Origin: JANYCD01 sp043738385
Lineage (GTDB): Bacteria > Pseudomonadota > Gammaproteobacteria > Burkholderiales > Rhodocyclaceae
Direction of reading: 5' to 3'
Length of the DNA: 37,338 nt
NCBI GenBank assembly: GCA_043738385.1
Contig: JAYUGL010000089.1
Coordinates: 1-37,338, forward strand
Positions 16,172 to 24,173 of the stretch are shown in pieces. Each line of letters begins with the position of its first letter. The stretch's first letter is position 1. The position numbers were made by a program, and so were the translations under genes. The notes under the pieces were generated by a model. That model ran no database searches, was not told the DNA's origin, and was given only the letters and a program-made list of their open reading frames with translations.

Positions 16172-17533
16172 TTAGCGCGAACCCTTGCGGCGAATGGCGT
16201 CGATTTGGAAATCCGCCCACTTGCCTTGGGCGCCCCACTTATACACCGGCGCCTTGCGTTCGTTCATGGCCATTGAGGCAATGAAATTGCCATTGCTCAG
16301 GTCATGCACGAGGTACGGGCTCTGGAACATCACCTTGGCGTTATAGTCCTGCAGGTGCGGCTCCAGATACACACGCCAGAGATTGCCGCGGGTGTCATAG
16401 CCATCCACCAAGGCCGCCAGACCGCTGTCCTCGTCCATGAAGAAAATGCGCTTGGCCACCACGTGGCTCGAGCCGGGCTTGACCGTGGCTTCGACGACGG
16501 TGACGCGGTGCAGTTCATAGCGCATCAGGTCGGACTTCATGTGACCCTTCACCACCATGTCGGCATACTTGAGCTTGGAGTCGTTCAGCTTGTAGGCATT
16601 GTAGGGAATGTACATTTCCTTCTTGCCGATCAACTTCCAGTCGTAACGCTCGAGTGAGCCGTTAAAGCCCCACCAGTCATCCGAGGTGCGCATGCCTTCG
16701 GTGCCGTCATCCTGGTTGTCAAAGGCGACGTCAGGCGCGCGACGCACGCGGCGCTGGCCGGCGTTGTAAATCCAGGCGGACCGATTGACCACGCCGTAGT
16801 CGAGTGGATCGCGCACCAGATAGATGGTACCGATCAGGGTCGCCGGGGCGTCATACCAACCATAAAACGAGAAGATGTTATTCGGCTGCTTCTGGTCGAA
16901 GTTCGAACCCGAGATCACCTCTTCACAGAAACCCACCCGGTAGTACTCGCCACTGGCGCGCGTCGGCAGCCAGTCGCCGCAGCGCGTATAGCCACCGCCC
17001 ATGTTCCAGTTCTTGTGGGTGGTAATGGCTTCCGCGCCGGTCTTGGGCAGGGGGAAGGGGCGGAAGGTCGAGTAGTCAAAGTTGACCAGATGTTGTTCGC
17101 CCTCCAGCTTCACCTTCGCCGCCAAGGCCTTGGTGTCGTCGTAGTACTTTTGCGACGCGGCATAGGTACGGTGCGACGTGTACACCGGCATGACAAAGTC
17201 AGGGTACTTCTTCATCATGGCCATCAGACCGGGCGTCAGCTTGTCCTTGTACTGATCCATGTTCGCCGCGTTGATGGTGAACAAGGGTTTTTCGCTGGCG
17301 AACGGGTCGATGTAGCCCAATTCCGGCTTCCAGCCGGCGGGGGGAGTGGTCATGCCGCCCGTCCACTCCGGAATGGTGCCTTCCTTGTTGCCGGCTTTTT
17401 CCGCACCAAACGGCGTCAGGTCCTTGCCCAGGCGGTCGACTTCGGCCGCGGTCATTTCAGCACTGGCCCACTGCGCGGCCGACATCATGGTCGCGATCGA
17501 CAGCGCTACAACAGTCGTTTTAAAGGTTTTCAT
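16172..17533 (-). CDS. DUF1329 outer-membrane-associated lipid-binding-like protein
   Basis: 453 aa. The N-terminal MKTFKTTVVALSIATMMSAAQWASA is a clear Sec signal peptide, followed by EMTAAEVDRLGKDLTPFGAEKAGN, typical of DUF1329. The family is predicted to have a LolB/LppX-like half-barrel and to work with DUF1302 outer-membrane proteins. The start at 17533 is preferred over one five codons upstream because GGAG lies just before it. It sits 27 bases downstream of the DUF1302 gene, so the pair is co-transcribed. It presumably shuttles a hydrophobic ligand between transporter and outer membrane (inference). Confidence 0.85.
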   Translation of the reverse strand: MKTFKTTVVALSIATMMSAAQWASAEMTAAEVDRLGKDLTPFGAEKAGNKEGTIPEWTGGMTTPPAGWKPELGYIDPFASEKPLFTINAANMDQYKDKLTPGLMAMMKKYPDFVMPVYTSHRTYAASQKYYDDTKALAAKVKLEGEQHLVNFDYSTFRPFPLPKTGAEAITTHKNWNMGGGYTRCGDWLPTRASGEYYRVGFCEEVISGSNFDQKQPNNIFSFYGWYDAPATLIGTIYLVRDPLDYGVVNRSAWIYNAGQRRVRRAPDVAFDNQDDGTEGMRTSDDWWGFNGSLERYDWKLIGKKEMYIPYNAYKLNDSKLKYADMVVKGHMKSDLMRYELHRVTVVEATVKPGSSHVVAKRIFFMDEDSGLAALVDGYDTRGNLWRVYLEPHLQDYNAKVMFQSPYLVHDLSNGNFIASMAMNERKAPVYKWGAQGKWADFQIDAIRRKGSR

Positions 17534-17560
17534 GATAGTGATCTCCATTCATTTTTAGAA

Positions 17561-19438
17561 TTAGAAGTTGACAGCGAAGGTGGCCGAGTAGAAGTCACGG
17601 TCACGCAGGGCGTCGTAGTGGGCCTTGTGGTTGTAGGTCGTGGAACCCAATTCGAGCGTGTATTTCTTGTTGTAGCTGAACTTCACGCTGAGGCCGAGCG
17701 CCTGCTTGCCTTCGGAGAAGGCGCTGTCTGCCGCGACACCTTTGACGTCCTGCGACCAGAACACTTGCGGAATCACCGTCACGCCCCAGAAAAGATTGGG
17801 GTAGGTCTGGTAGCCCAGCAGGCGATAGCCCCAGGAGAACTTGCTCACATAACCATCGTTGGCACACTGCTCCGGCGTGCCTGTACAAGGGTTGACGCCA
17901 TCCGCACCGGGACCGAAGACGAAGGCGCGGTTGTAGCGCAGGGTGGTGGGGCTGTCGTGGTAGTTGGGCAGATTGTTGCGCTGCATGCCCACTTCACCCA
18001 CCAACACCCACTGCCCCGCACCGAGAATACCTTGGCCGGCATTGACGGTGTTGACCTGAAACTGGGTAATGTTGGCTTTTGTGCCACCATGAACGGTACC
18101 ACTCTTCCCAGCACCTTGCTGTGAGATACACAGGGCAGCCGCCGGTCCAGCATTGGCCAGACACCCGCCCAGCAAATCGTTGCCGTCGATCTGGACCTGG
18201 AAGTCGCGCTTCTGGCTCAGTTCGAAACTGGTCGACCAGCCGCCGATCACGGTAGCGGCGCTGATGCCGAAGACCTTGACGTCGGACGGGTATTCCCAGA
18301 ACGCGGAGATCGTGCTAACACCTTGCGGATGGCCATTTTGGCCGGGAGCAGCCCTAACACCCGAGCCCGGAGTGAATAACTGCGCAATCGAACCACCAGC
18401 ACCCGGAACGTACTGCGCTCCGACCACTGGGGTACGTGCCGTGAGGTTCTCAAAGTAGAACCCGAACTCCGTATCCAGCTTGGCGGAGTTGAAGTGGTAG
18501 GCCAAGCCGTAATTGCCGGAATCCTTGGCCTCCGGCCCACGGATGCCCGGGATGTAAGCCCCGGCAAAAAGAGAAGCGTCACCACTTTTGGGGTGCCCTG
18601 GGATGACATTGCTTGGGACAAAGTTCGCGCTGTTTTGACACTTGCCCTGATTGGTACCGATATTCGCCTGGGCCACCGACCAGTAACTGCCGCAACTCAA
18701 ATCCAGCGGTGTCGGCACGAAATTCCACTGCCAGAAGGCTTCAAGACTTCCGTAACTGCCGAGGCTCTGATTGGCGTACACCATTGGAATCGGCAGGAAC
18801 ACTTCCTTCAACTGCGCGCCGGGCTTGTGGTAGGCCGGAACGTCGATCGGGTTGACGTAATTGACGCCCTGGATGAACAGAGCCTCGCCCCAGTTCACAA
18901 CCTGGTTGCCGACCCGCACTTGCAGAGCCTCGCCGCCCACCTGAAAGGTGTCGTAGACGTAGGCGTCGAGCAGATAGGTGCCGGAGTACTTTTGCAGAGG
19001 CGCAAGACCCGAGTCATTCAGCGGCGTGTGCGACGAGTAGCCGTTGGCCTCGTTACCGTAATTGGGATTGGTGTCCTTCAGCGTGTAGTCATACCACGCC
19101 TTGCCGCGCACCAGGAAACCCATGTCACCGTTCTTCATTTCGACTTCGGTGAACAACTTGGCCAAGGTGGTGAAGTCGTCGCCCTTCTTGTAGTTCAGAT
19201 CGCCTTCGTCCACCGAGTTTTTGCCAATATTGGTAATGCCAACCGATGGGGCGGAGAGGCCAACCAGCGCGGGGCTGATGTCGTGCGCGCGCCAAGACGA
19301 TCCGATCGAAAAGGTGGACGACCAGGAACCCTTCCAGTCCCCGACTTCAAAGTCTGTCGCGAACGCCTGTCCGGCCAGCGCTGCGGTCATTGCCGCAGCA
19401 ACTCCCGTGCGCACGAACGCTGATTTCAATTTACTCAT
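17561..19438 (-). CDS. DUF1302 outer-membrane beta-barrel protein
   Basis: 625 aa. A signal peptide (MSKLKSAFVRTGVAAAMTAALAGQAFA) precedes TDFEVGDWKGSWSSTFSIGSSWR. Alternating polar/aromatic strands run to a C-terminal Phe (SATFAVNF), the outer-membrane insertion signal. This is the DUF1302 family, always found with DUF1329. It is the first gene of the minus-strand four-gene cluster. AGGAGGCGGAG upstream supports the ATG at 19438. It is likely a channel or receptor for hydrophobic compounds; in other bacteria the pair is linked to lipid, sterol or aromatic metabolism. Confidence 0.88.
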   Translation of the reverse strand: MSKLKSAFVRTGVAAAMTAALAGQAFATDFEVGDWKGSWSSTFSIGSSWRAHDISPALVGLSAPSVGITNIGKNSVDEGDLNYKKGDDFTTLAKLFTEVEMKNGDMGFLVRGKAWYDYTLKDTNPNYGNEANGYSSHTPLNDSGLAPLQKYSGTYLLDAYVYDTFQVGGEALQVRVGNQVVNWGEALFIQGVNYVNPIDVPAYHKPGAQLKEVFLPIPMVYANQSLGSYGSLEAFWQWNFVPTPLDLSCGSYWSVAQANIGTNQGKCQNSANFVPSNVIPGHPKSGDASLFAGAYIPGIRGPEAKDSGNYGLAYHFNSAKLDTEFGFYFENLTARTPVVGAQYVPGAGGSIAQLFTPGSGVRAAPGQNGHPQGVSTISAFWEYPSDVKVFGISAATVIGGWSTSFELSQKRDFQVQIDGNDLLGGCLANAGPAAALCISQQGAGKSGTVHGGTKANITQFQVNTVNAGQGILGAGQWVLVGEVGMQRNNLPNYHDSPTTLRYNRAFVFGPGADGVNPCTGTPEQCANDGYVSKFSWGYRLLGYQTYPNLFWGVTVIPQVFWSQDVKGVAADSAFSEGKQALGLSVKFSYNKKYTLELGSTTYNHKAHYDALRDRDFYSATFAVNF

Positions 19439-19836
19439 TTGCTCCGCCTCCTGTGTGTTTTATCTGGAACGACTCAGCTTCAGATGGGCCGTTATGTTGG
19501 TCTACTCCCTATCCTGCGTCGGACTATAAGGCCAGTTGTAACGTTTAGTTACATCCCCCCCCCATTCCCCCTCTTTTTTAAGGTTGTCTGTTGTTAAATC
19601 GCAACAAGAGCCAATTGCTGGCCTATCGGAATTTGGTACGATTTTAGAATCTTGCTCGATTGATACACTATGTCAAATCGATATTTCCGCGCCAATGCCG
19701 CAGGCACGTCCAGGATGAAGCATGCGTCGCACGGCTGCACGTCGTGGCGATCAAATCACCATAACCTGCCGATCCATCATTCGTCGTTCATAAGGCAACA
19801 TTGACGCTGAATACAGAAATTTGTATCGTTATCCGC
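19439..19836. other. 398-base non-coding region between DUF1302 and the toxin-antitoxin genes
   Basis: No reading frame here looks like a protein. It holds the DUF1302 promoter/operator area (19523-19553), a C-tract (19554-19563), a minus-strand TTGACA (19672-19677 area) inside the imperfect inverted repeat TTGATA-CACTA-TGTCAA, and a possible TTGACG-N17-TATCGT promoter (19801-19829) for the antitoxin gene. Confidence 0.4.
19523..19553 (-). promoter_or_regulatory. DUF1302 operon promoter with overlapping palindromic operator
   Basis: Minus-strand TATAGT (19523-19528) is a good -10 box about 85 bases before the start codon. Where the -35 should be lies TGTAAC-GTTTA-GTTACA (19537-19553), a perfect inverted repeat with 6-bp arms. 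The match to TTGACA is poor there, so the site fits either an activator or a repressor of TetR/MarR type. No regulator gene is adjacent. Confidence 0.45.
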
Positions 19837-20085
19837 ATGAAGACCACACTCGACATCAACGATTCATTGCTTGCCAATGCAAAGGCTCTGGCCGCGCGGC
19901 AACGAACCAGCCTGACTCGACTCATAGAGGAAGGACTGCAACTGCGCCTTCGGTCTTCCCAACCAACAACCACAGCAGGTAAACGACGAAAGATTCCGGT
20001 CTTCAATGGGCGCGGAGGAATGGTTGGCGGCGTAAACCCAGTCAGCAATAAAGCCATGCTGGATGCCGCTGACAATGACGCCTGA
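19837..20085 (+). CDS. VapB-type ribbon-helix-helix antitoxin
   Basis: 82 aa. The start MKTTLDINDSLLANAKALAARQRTSLTRLIEEGLQLRLR is the ribbon-helix-helix DNA-binding domain of VapB-like antitoxins (DUF2191 type). The disordered C-terminal half (KIPVFNGRGGMVGGVNP) would wrap the toxin. The ATG at 19837 starts the conserved domain; the frame runs 12 codons further up without similarity. It overlaps the PIN toxin gene by 11 bases, as usual in vapBC operons. Autorepression is expected from the family. Confidence 0.88.
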   Translation: MKTTLDINDSLLANAKALAARQRTSLTRLIEEGLQLRLRSSQPTTTAGKRRKIPVFNGRGGMVGGVNPVSNKAMLDAADNDA

Positions 20086-20533
20086 TGTCAATGTGCTGGT
20101 TGCGGCGTCACGCGGTGATCATCCCCATCACAAAGCAACCTATGCCTGCCTGAATGAAGCCATTGCGGCTTGTGCGGAAGGCGCAAGCCTGAAGCTGATG
20201 CCGATGGTGGTTGCCAGCTTCCTGCGCCTGGTCACGAATTCGAAGGTATTCGTTCATCCAACTCCCGTGCAAAATGCGATGAAGTTTCTGGATGCGCTAT
20301 TCGCGACGCCGGGGGTCGAGATGCCTCCGCTCGGCGTCGAGTGGCCGACGTTGCGCCAACTCTGCCTGGAGAAGAACCTGACGGCCAACGATATTCCCGA
20401 CGCATGGCTGGCGGCGGCGGTGATTCAACTTGGCGAACACCTTGTGACATTCGACGCCGATTTCAAGAAACTCCTCAGAGGGGCACAGGTGACTGTCCTG
20501 GTCTCCCCATATCCTGTCGCACTCGTTGAGTGA
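20075..20533 (+). CDS. VapC-type PIN-domain toxin
   Basis: 152 aa PIN-domain ribonuclease. Acidic residues are present in MTPDVNVLVAAS (Asp4), TANDIPDAWLAAAV and LVTFDADFKKL. The helix VVASFLRLVTNSKVF is typical of the subfamily with Ser-Phe-x-Arg in place of the usual Glu-containing helix, so the catalytic acidic set should be checked by alignment. The start at 20075 places the conserved PDVN at residue 3; a start 12 bases upstream is possible. It overlaps the VapB-like antitoxin gene. Family members cut tRNA or rRNA; the target here is unknown. Confidence 0.88.
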   Translation: MTPDVNVLVAASRGDHPHHKATYACLNEAIAACAEGASLKLMPMVVASFLRLVTNSKVFVHPTPVQNAMKFLDALFATPGVEMPPLGVEWPTLRQLCLEKNLTANDIPDAWLAAAVIQLGEHLVTFDADFKKLLRGAQVTVLVSPYPVALVE

Positions 20534-20664
20534 GCATGGGGCGCTGGAAAAATGAGCGGCGCGCATGGTTGCGAATGGGGTCGAATCGGATAGGGGACGA
20601 CTTTTAGTTCGATAACGAGTACTGGTAACATTTGCTTCTTGTATTTGTGCCAGGAGCTAGTGCC

Positions 20665-20895
20665 ATGGGTGCATCAGTCAAATCGTTGGGCATCGACCGC
20701 CTTTCCGTCGACGAAAGACTCACCTTGGTCGAGGACATCTGGGACACCATCGCGGCCGACAGTAGCGCGTTGCCTTTAACCGAACCACAGCGCGCCGAAC
20801 TTGATCGCCGGCTGGCTGATCATGAATCCAGCCCCGAAGATGTTGTACTTTGGGAAGAGGTTCGGGCTTCGATTGCGAACCGTATGAAAGGATGA
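20665..20895 (+). CDS. Addiction-module antitoxin (RelB/StbD-like component)
   Basis: 76 aa with the pattern of the putative addiction-module component family (TIGR02574 type): LSVDERLTLVEDIWDTIAAD, then LTEPQRAELDRRLADHESSPEDVVLWEEVRASI. AGGAG at 20652-20656 fixes the ATG at 20665. Its stop overlaps the ATG of the RelE/ParE toxin (ATGA). It forms a second toxin-antitoxin unit 131 bases after the VapBC pair, in the same direction. Confidence 0.88.
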   Translation: MGASVKSLGIDRLSVDERLTLVEDIWDTIAADSSALPLTEPQRAELDRRLADHESSPEDVVLWEEVRASIANRMKG

Positions 20896-21188
20896 CCTTC
20901 GCGGTCGTCTTTCGACGCGCGGCGCGGCACGAGTTCGACGAAGCGGCCCTCTGGTACGAACAACGACTATCAGGTCTTGGAACACAATTTGTTTCCGAAA
21001 TAAACCGCGCAATTGAATTGGCGCGGGAGAATCCATTGCGCTTTCCAGTCACGCACCGCGAAACTCGATGTGTCCGAGTCCGTCGCTTTCCCTATTCCGT
21101 TTTCTTTCTTGCCGAGGAACGGCGCATTGTCGTGCTGGCCGTGTTCCATGGACGTCGCGATCCTGGTGTGTGGCGGCAACGCACATAA
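20892..21188 (+). CDS. RelE/ParE-family toxin
   Basis: 98 aa with the ParE fold signature: VVFRRAARHEFDEAALWYEQRLSGLGTQFVSEINRAIELARENPLRFP, then the C-terminal strands VRVRRFPYSVFFLAEERRIVVLAVFHGRRDPGVW. The last block (VFHGRRDP) is characteristic of this branch. ParE-like toxins inhibit gyrase, RelE-like ones cut mRNA on the ribosome; the sequence looks closer to ParE. It starts inside the antitoxin stop (4-base overlap). The frame extends 14 codons upstream but conservation begins here. Confidence 0.88.
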   Translation: MTFAVVFRRAARHEFDEAALWYEQRLSGLGTQFVSEINRAIELARENPLRFPVTHRETRCVRVRRFPYSVFFLAEERRIVVLAVFHGRRDPGVWRQRT

Positions 21189-21220
21189 TCGAATTCGAAG
21201 CCCACCGCCATCCGGCTGTA

Positions 21221-22396
21221 TCAACCAGCGGAGCGAGGTGCCGTCTTTTTATCCATACCGAACAGATTGCGCCCGATGATCTGCTTCATGATCTCGATCG
21301 AACCGCCGGCAATCTTGATGATGCGCGCATCGGCATAGGCACGGGCGATGGGGTATTCCCACATGTAGCCCCAGCCACCGAACAATTGCAGGCATTCGTC
21401 GACGACCTTGCAGTGCATGTTGGACAGCCACATCTTGGCCATGGCGGCGTCCACCGCATCGAACTCGCCCCGCATGAACAGCTCGATACACCGATCAACA
21501 AACACCCGGCCAATCACCGACTCCGTCTTGAGTTCGGCCAGCTTGAACTGGGTATTCTGAAAATCGGCGATGGTCTTGCCGAAGGCTTCGCGTTGCGCGG
21601 TGTATTCCACCGTGTAGGCGATGACTTCTTCCGCCACTGCGGCCGAACGGATGGCCTGCGCCAGTCGCTCCTGCGCCAGCTTGGTCATCATCAGTGCAAA
21701 CCCCTGCCCCTCGCCGCCGAGCATGGCACTAGCGGGTACGCGCAGGTCTTCGAAAAAAAGTTCAGAGGTGTCCTGCGCCTTCATGCCCAGTTTTTCCAGG
21801 TTCTTGCCGCGCTTGAAGCCGGGCAGGCTGGTGTCGACGAGGAACAACGTGATTCCCTTGGCGCCGGCCGTGCTATCGGTCTTGGTCGCCAGCACGAGCA
21901 CATTGCACAACTGGCCATTGGAAATGAACACCTTCTGGCCGTTGATGACGTAGTCGTCGCCGTCGCGAACCGCCCGTGTACGAATCGCCTTGAGGTCTGA
22001 GCCGGCGTGAGGTTCGGTCATGCCCAGCGAACCAATCGCTTCACCCGCCACCATTTTGGGCAGCCAGTGGCGTTTCTGTTCTTCACTACCGAAAGACTTG
22101 ACGTAGGTGGCCACCAAGTCGCAATGAATCAGAAAGCCCGGTCCGGTATAGCCGCTTTTGGCTATTTCTTCGAACACCACAACGTCAAACAGGTAGTCCA
22201 GCCCCAACCCGCCGTACTCTTCCGGCACCGTGCAGCAAAGCAGGCCGGCTGCACCGGCTTTCAGCCACAACTCGCGCGGAACAATGCCGTCTTGCTCCCA
22301 CAGATGATGGTACGGCCGGATCTCGCGATCGATGAACTTGCGTACCGTGTCACGAAACATCTCGTGCTCTTCGTTGAACAAACTGCGCGCAATCAT
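21221..22396 (-). CDS. Acyl-CoA dehydrogenase, long-chain (LCAD)-like
   Basis: 391 aa FAD enzyme for the first step of acyl-CoA beta-oxidation. Seen: SLGMTEPHAGSDL and the WLPKMVAGEA region, KVFISNGQLCN, REAFGKTIADFQNTQFKLAELKT and GGWGYMWEYPIARAYADARI. The usual catalytic Glu of the MCAD/SCAD type is replaced by Gly (IKIAGGSIEI), while Glu243 in LAQERLAQ sits at the LCAD/isovaleryl-CoA dehydrogenase catalytic position. It is therefore probably active with LCAD-type geometry on longer or branched acyl chains. GGAGG precedes the ATG. It stands alone between the toxin-antitoxin genes and the ribosomal operon. The substrate is not determinable. Confidence 0.9.
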   Translation of the reverse strand: MIARSLFNEEHEMFRDTVRKFIDREIRPYHHLWEQDGIVPRELWLKAGAAGLLCCTVPEEYGGLGLDYLFDVVVFEEIAKSGYTGPGFLIHCDLVATYVKSFGSEEQKRHWLPKMVAGEAIGSLGMTEPHAGSDLKAIRTRAVRDGDDYVINGQKVFISNGQLCNVLVLATKTDSTAGAKGITLFLVDTSLPGFKRGKNLEKLGMKAQDTSELFFEDLRVPASAMLGGEGQGFALMMTKLAQERLAQAIRSAAVAEEVIAYTVEYTAQREAFGKTIADFQNTQFKLAELKTESVIGRVFVDRCIELFMRGEFDAVDAAMAKMWLSNMHCKVVDECLQLFGGWGYMWEYPIARAYADARIIKIAGGSIEIMKQIIGRNLFGMDKKTAPRSAG

Positions 22397-22489
22397 TTTT
22401 CAAACCTCCGCACTCTGCCACTGTGGCAATTCTCGTATGCTAGCTTACTGTCTGCTATCTTTCAATAGCGCAAGACACATCCCCAATGA

Positions 22490-22514
22490 AAAGGGCCGCA
22501 TCACGCGGCCCTTT
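22490..22514 (-). terminator. Terminator of the rpsF-rplI operon
   Basis: AAAGGGCCGC (22490-22499), a 5-base loop, then GCGGCCCTTT (22505-22514): a perfect 10-bp stem about 20 bases after the rplI stop on the minus strand, followed by TTCATT. The U-tract is weak but the position fits. Confidence 0.7.
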
Positions 22515-22535
22515 CAAATTTGCTGCAAAACGCTT

Positions 22536-22985
22536 TTAGTGTTCGCCCAACACCGACACCGTGATGGTGGCCACCACGTCGGTATGCAACGCAACTTCGA
22601 CCGGCGTGTCACCGACCTGCTTCAACGGACCCAGCGGCAACCGGATGGCGGCCTTCGACACTTCGATGCCCTGCGCTTTCAAGGCTTCGGCGATATCGAC
22701 CGTCGACACTGACCCAAACAGACGACCATCGACACCGGCCTTGCAGGTGATCTGCACCATCAGGCCCTCGACCTTGGTAGCCAGCGTCTGGGCAGCGGCG
22801 AGCTGTGTAGCCTGAGTGGCTTCCAGCTCGACACGACGCTCTTCGAACACCTTCTTGTTCTGCTCCGTGGCGCGCTTGGCCTTGCCCTGGGGAATCAGAT
22901 AATTACGGGCGTAGCCCTCTTTCACCTTGACGATGTCGCCGAGGTTACCGAGGTTCACCACTTTTTCCATCAGTATGATTTGCAT
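22536..22985 (-). CDS. rplI: 50S ribosomal protein L9
   Basis: 149 aa, the standard L9 length. The N-terminal domain MQIILMEKVVNLGNLGDIVKVKEGYARNYLIPQGKA is diagnostic; it is followed by the long helix and the C-terminal domain with LFGSVSTVDIAEALKAQGIEV. It binds 23S rRNA near the L1 stalk and affects frame maintenance. It is the last gene of rpsF-priB-rpsR-rplI, 13 bases after rpsR. Confidence 0.98.
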   Translation of the reverse strand: MQIILMEKVVNLGNLGDIVKVKEGYARNYLIPQGKAKRATEQNKKVFEERRVELEATQATQLAAAQTLATKVEGLMVQITCKAGVDGRLFGSVSTVDIAEALKAQGIEVSKAAIRLPLGPLKQVGDTPVEVALHTDVVATITVSVLGEH

Positions 22986-22998
22986 GGCGGTCTCTTTC

Positions 22999-23283
22999 TC
23001 AGGCGCTGTGAAGGTCGGTGTAAGGCATCAGCGCAAGATAACGTGCGCGCTTGATGGCGGCCGACAACTGACGCTGATAGCCGGTCTTGGTGCCGGTGAT
23101 GCGCGCCGGCATGATCTTGCCGTTCTCGGTGATGAAGTCTTTCAGCAATTCGACGTCCTTGTAGTCGATCTCTTCGATCTTCTCGGCACTGAAGCGGCAA
23201 AACTTGCGCCGCTTGAACAGGCTGTTGCCCTTTTTGTCATCCTTGCGCTTGTTCTTGAGACCACTCTTCGATTTAAAAGCCAT
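22999..23283 (-). CDS. rpsR: 30S ribosomal protein S18
   Basis: 94 aa, somewhat longer than the usual ~75 because of a basic N-terminal extension (MAFKSKSGLKNKRKDDKKGNS). The core KFCRFSAEKIEEIDYKDVELLKDFITENGKIMPARITGTKTGYQRQLSAAIKRARYLALMPYTD is canonical S18. It partners S6 on the small subunit platform. Its start overlaps the priB end by 11 bases. Confidence 0.97.
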   Translation of the reverse strand: MAFKSKSGLKNKRKDDKKGNSLFKRRKFCRFSAEKIEEIDYKDVELLKDFITENGKIMPARITGTKTGYQRQLSAAIKRARYLALMPYTDLHSA

Positions 23284-23569
23284 TCTGGATTCCTTCCAAA
23301 AATTCCATCGTATTCACATGGAGCACCGGGGCCGGATTCTTGAGACTTTTGGCAGCGAGGAAACCGCCAATTTTCAATCCGTCGCCGGGCTTTGCATCAG
23401 TCAGCAGGTTCGCCATCGGACCCAACAGCACACAGGGCATTTCGCATTCAACCCGCCTTGGCGACCCCGCTTCGATCTGTTCCGAAACGTGGCTGATGCG
23501 GAATTCGACCACCGCAACGCCGGCCGGCGTGTGACGCAAGGTCCCCCGCTCCAGCAACCGGCCCGACAA
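23273..23569 (-). CDS. priB: Primosomal replication protein N (PriB)
   Basis: About 98 aa OB-fold single-strand DNA-binding protein used with PriA in replication restart. Identified by operon position between rpsF and rpsR and by SGRLLERGTLRHTPAGVAVVEFRI...VEAG..RRVECEMPCVLLG...FLAAKS...PVLHVNTMEFLE. The start is odd. The first available initiator is TTG at 23567-23569, but similarity to PriB continues upstream in frame as VANLTLLSG, where the residue matching the usual Met is encoded by GTA (23585-23587). No ATG or GTG exists in frame before the rpsF stop. CTG at 23576-23578 is another candidate. N-terminus uncertain; identity good. Confidence 0.85.
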   Translation of the reverse strand: MSGRLLERGTLRHTPAGVAVVEFRISHVSEQIEAGSPRRVECEMPCVLLGPMANLLTDAKPGDGLKIGGFLAAKSLKNPAPVLHVNTMEFLEGIQNGF

Positions 23570-23609
23570 TAAAGTCAGGTTTGCTACCGCAGCGACGCCA
23601 GGCGATGCC

Positions 23610-24002
23610 TCAGGCAGCCGGCGCCTCCGTACGGACTTCTGCTGGCGGAGGCGCCTCCGTGTACGGCGTCAGCGAGCGTGCCTTGTCGTCCTTCATCATC
23701 GGCGAAGGTGCGGTGACCGCCTTGTCCGTCTTCATGATGAGATGACGCAGCACGGCGTCATTGAATTTGAAAGCATGTTCGAGCTCGGTCAGGGTTGTCT
23801 GATCCGCTTCGATGTTCATCAGCACGTAGTGGGCCTTGTGAACCTTCTGGATCGGGTAGGCCATCTGGCGACGACCCCAATCTTCCATGCGGTGGATGTT
23901 GCCGCCGTGACCGGTGACCAGCGTCTTGTAACGCTCGATCATCGCCGGAACCTGCTCCGACTGGTCCGGGTGGACGATAAATACGATTTCATAGTGGCGC
24001 AT
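23610..24002 (-). CDS. rpsF: 30S ribosomal protein S6
   Basis: 130 aa. MRHYEIVFIVHPDQSEQVPAMIERYKTLV and GRRQMAYPIQKVHKAHYVLMNIEA are canonical S6. The C-terminal tail (PPPAEVRTEAPAA) is Ala/Pro/Glu rich as in other betaproteobacteria. It is the first gene of the operon, with AAGGAG upstream on the minus strand and a promoter at 24069-24097. In many bacteria S6:S18 binds its own mRNA leader; no such structure was identified here. Confidence 0.97.
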   Translation of the reverse strand: MRHYEIVFIVHPDQSEQVPAMIERYKTLVTGHGGNIHRMEDWGRRQMAYPIQKVHKAHYVLMNIEADQTTLTELEHAFKFNDAVLRHLIMKTDKAVTAPSPMMKDDKARSLTPYTEAPPPAEVRTEAPAA

Positions 24003-24068
24003 GCAATCTCCTTATGGGATATGCCCTCCCGCATGCGTACGGGTGGGGCAAGGTGAAAAGAGCCGCGC

Positions 24069-24097
24069 ACTATAGCCGAAAACCCCCACTGATTCAA
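24069..24097 (-). promoter_or_regulatory. Promoter of the rpsF operon
   Basis: On the minus strand TTGAAT (24092-24097), a 17-base spacer and TATAGT (24069-24074) form a good sigma-70 promoter about 70 bases before rpsF. A plus-strand TATAAT at 24132-24137, with a weak -35, may serve moaA. Confidence 0.6.
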
Positions 24098-24173
24098 GAA
24101 CTTTTCCCCTGTCGACGGACCGGCTCAGGCCTATAATTATTCCCTAACCAAGGGATGGAGTCTTTGCTTTGCC

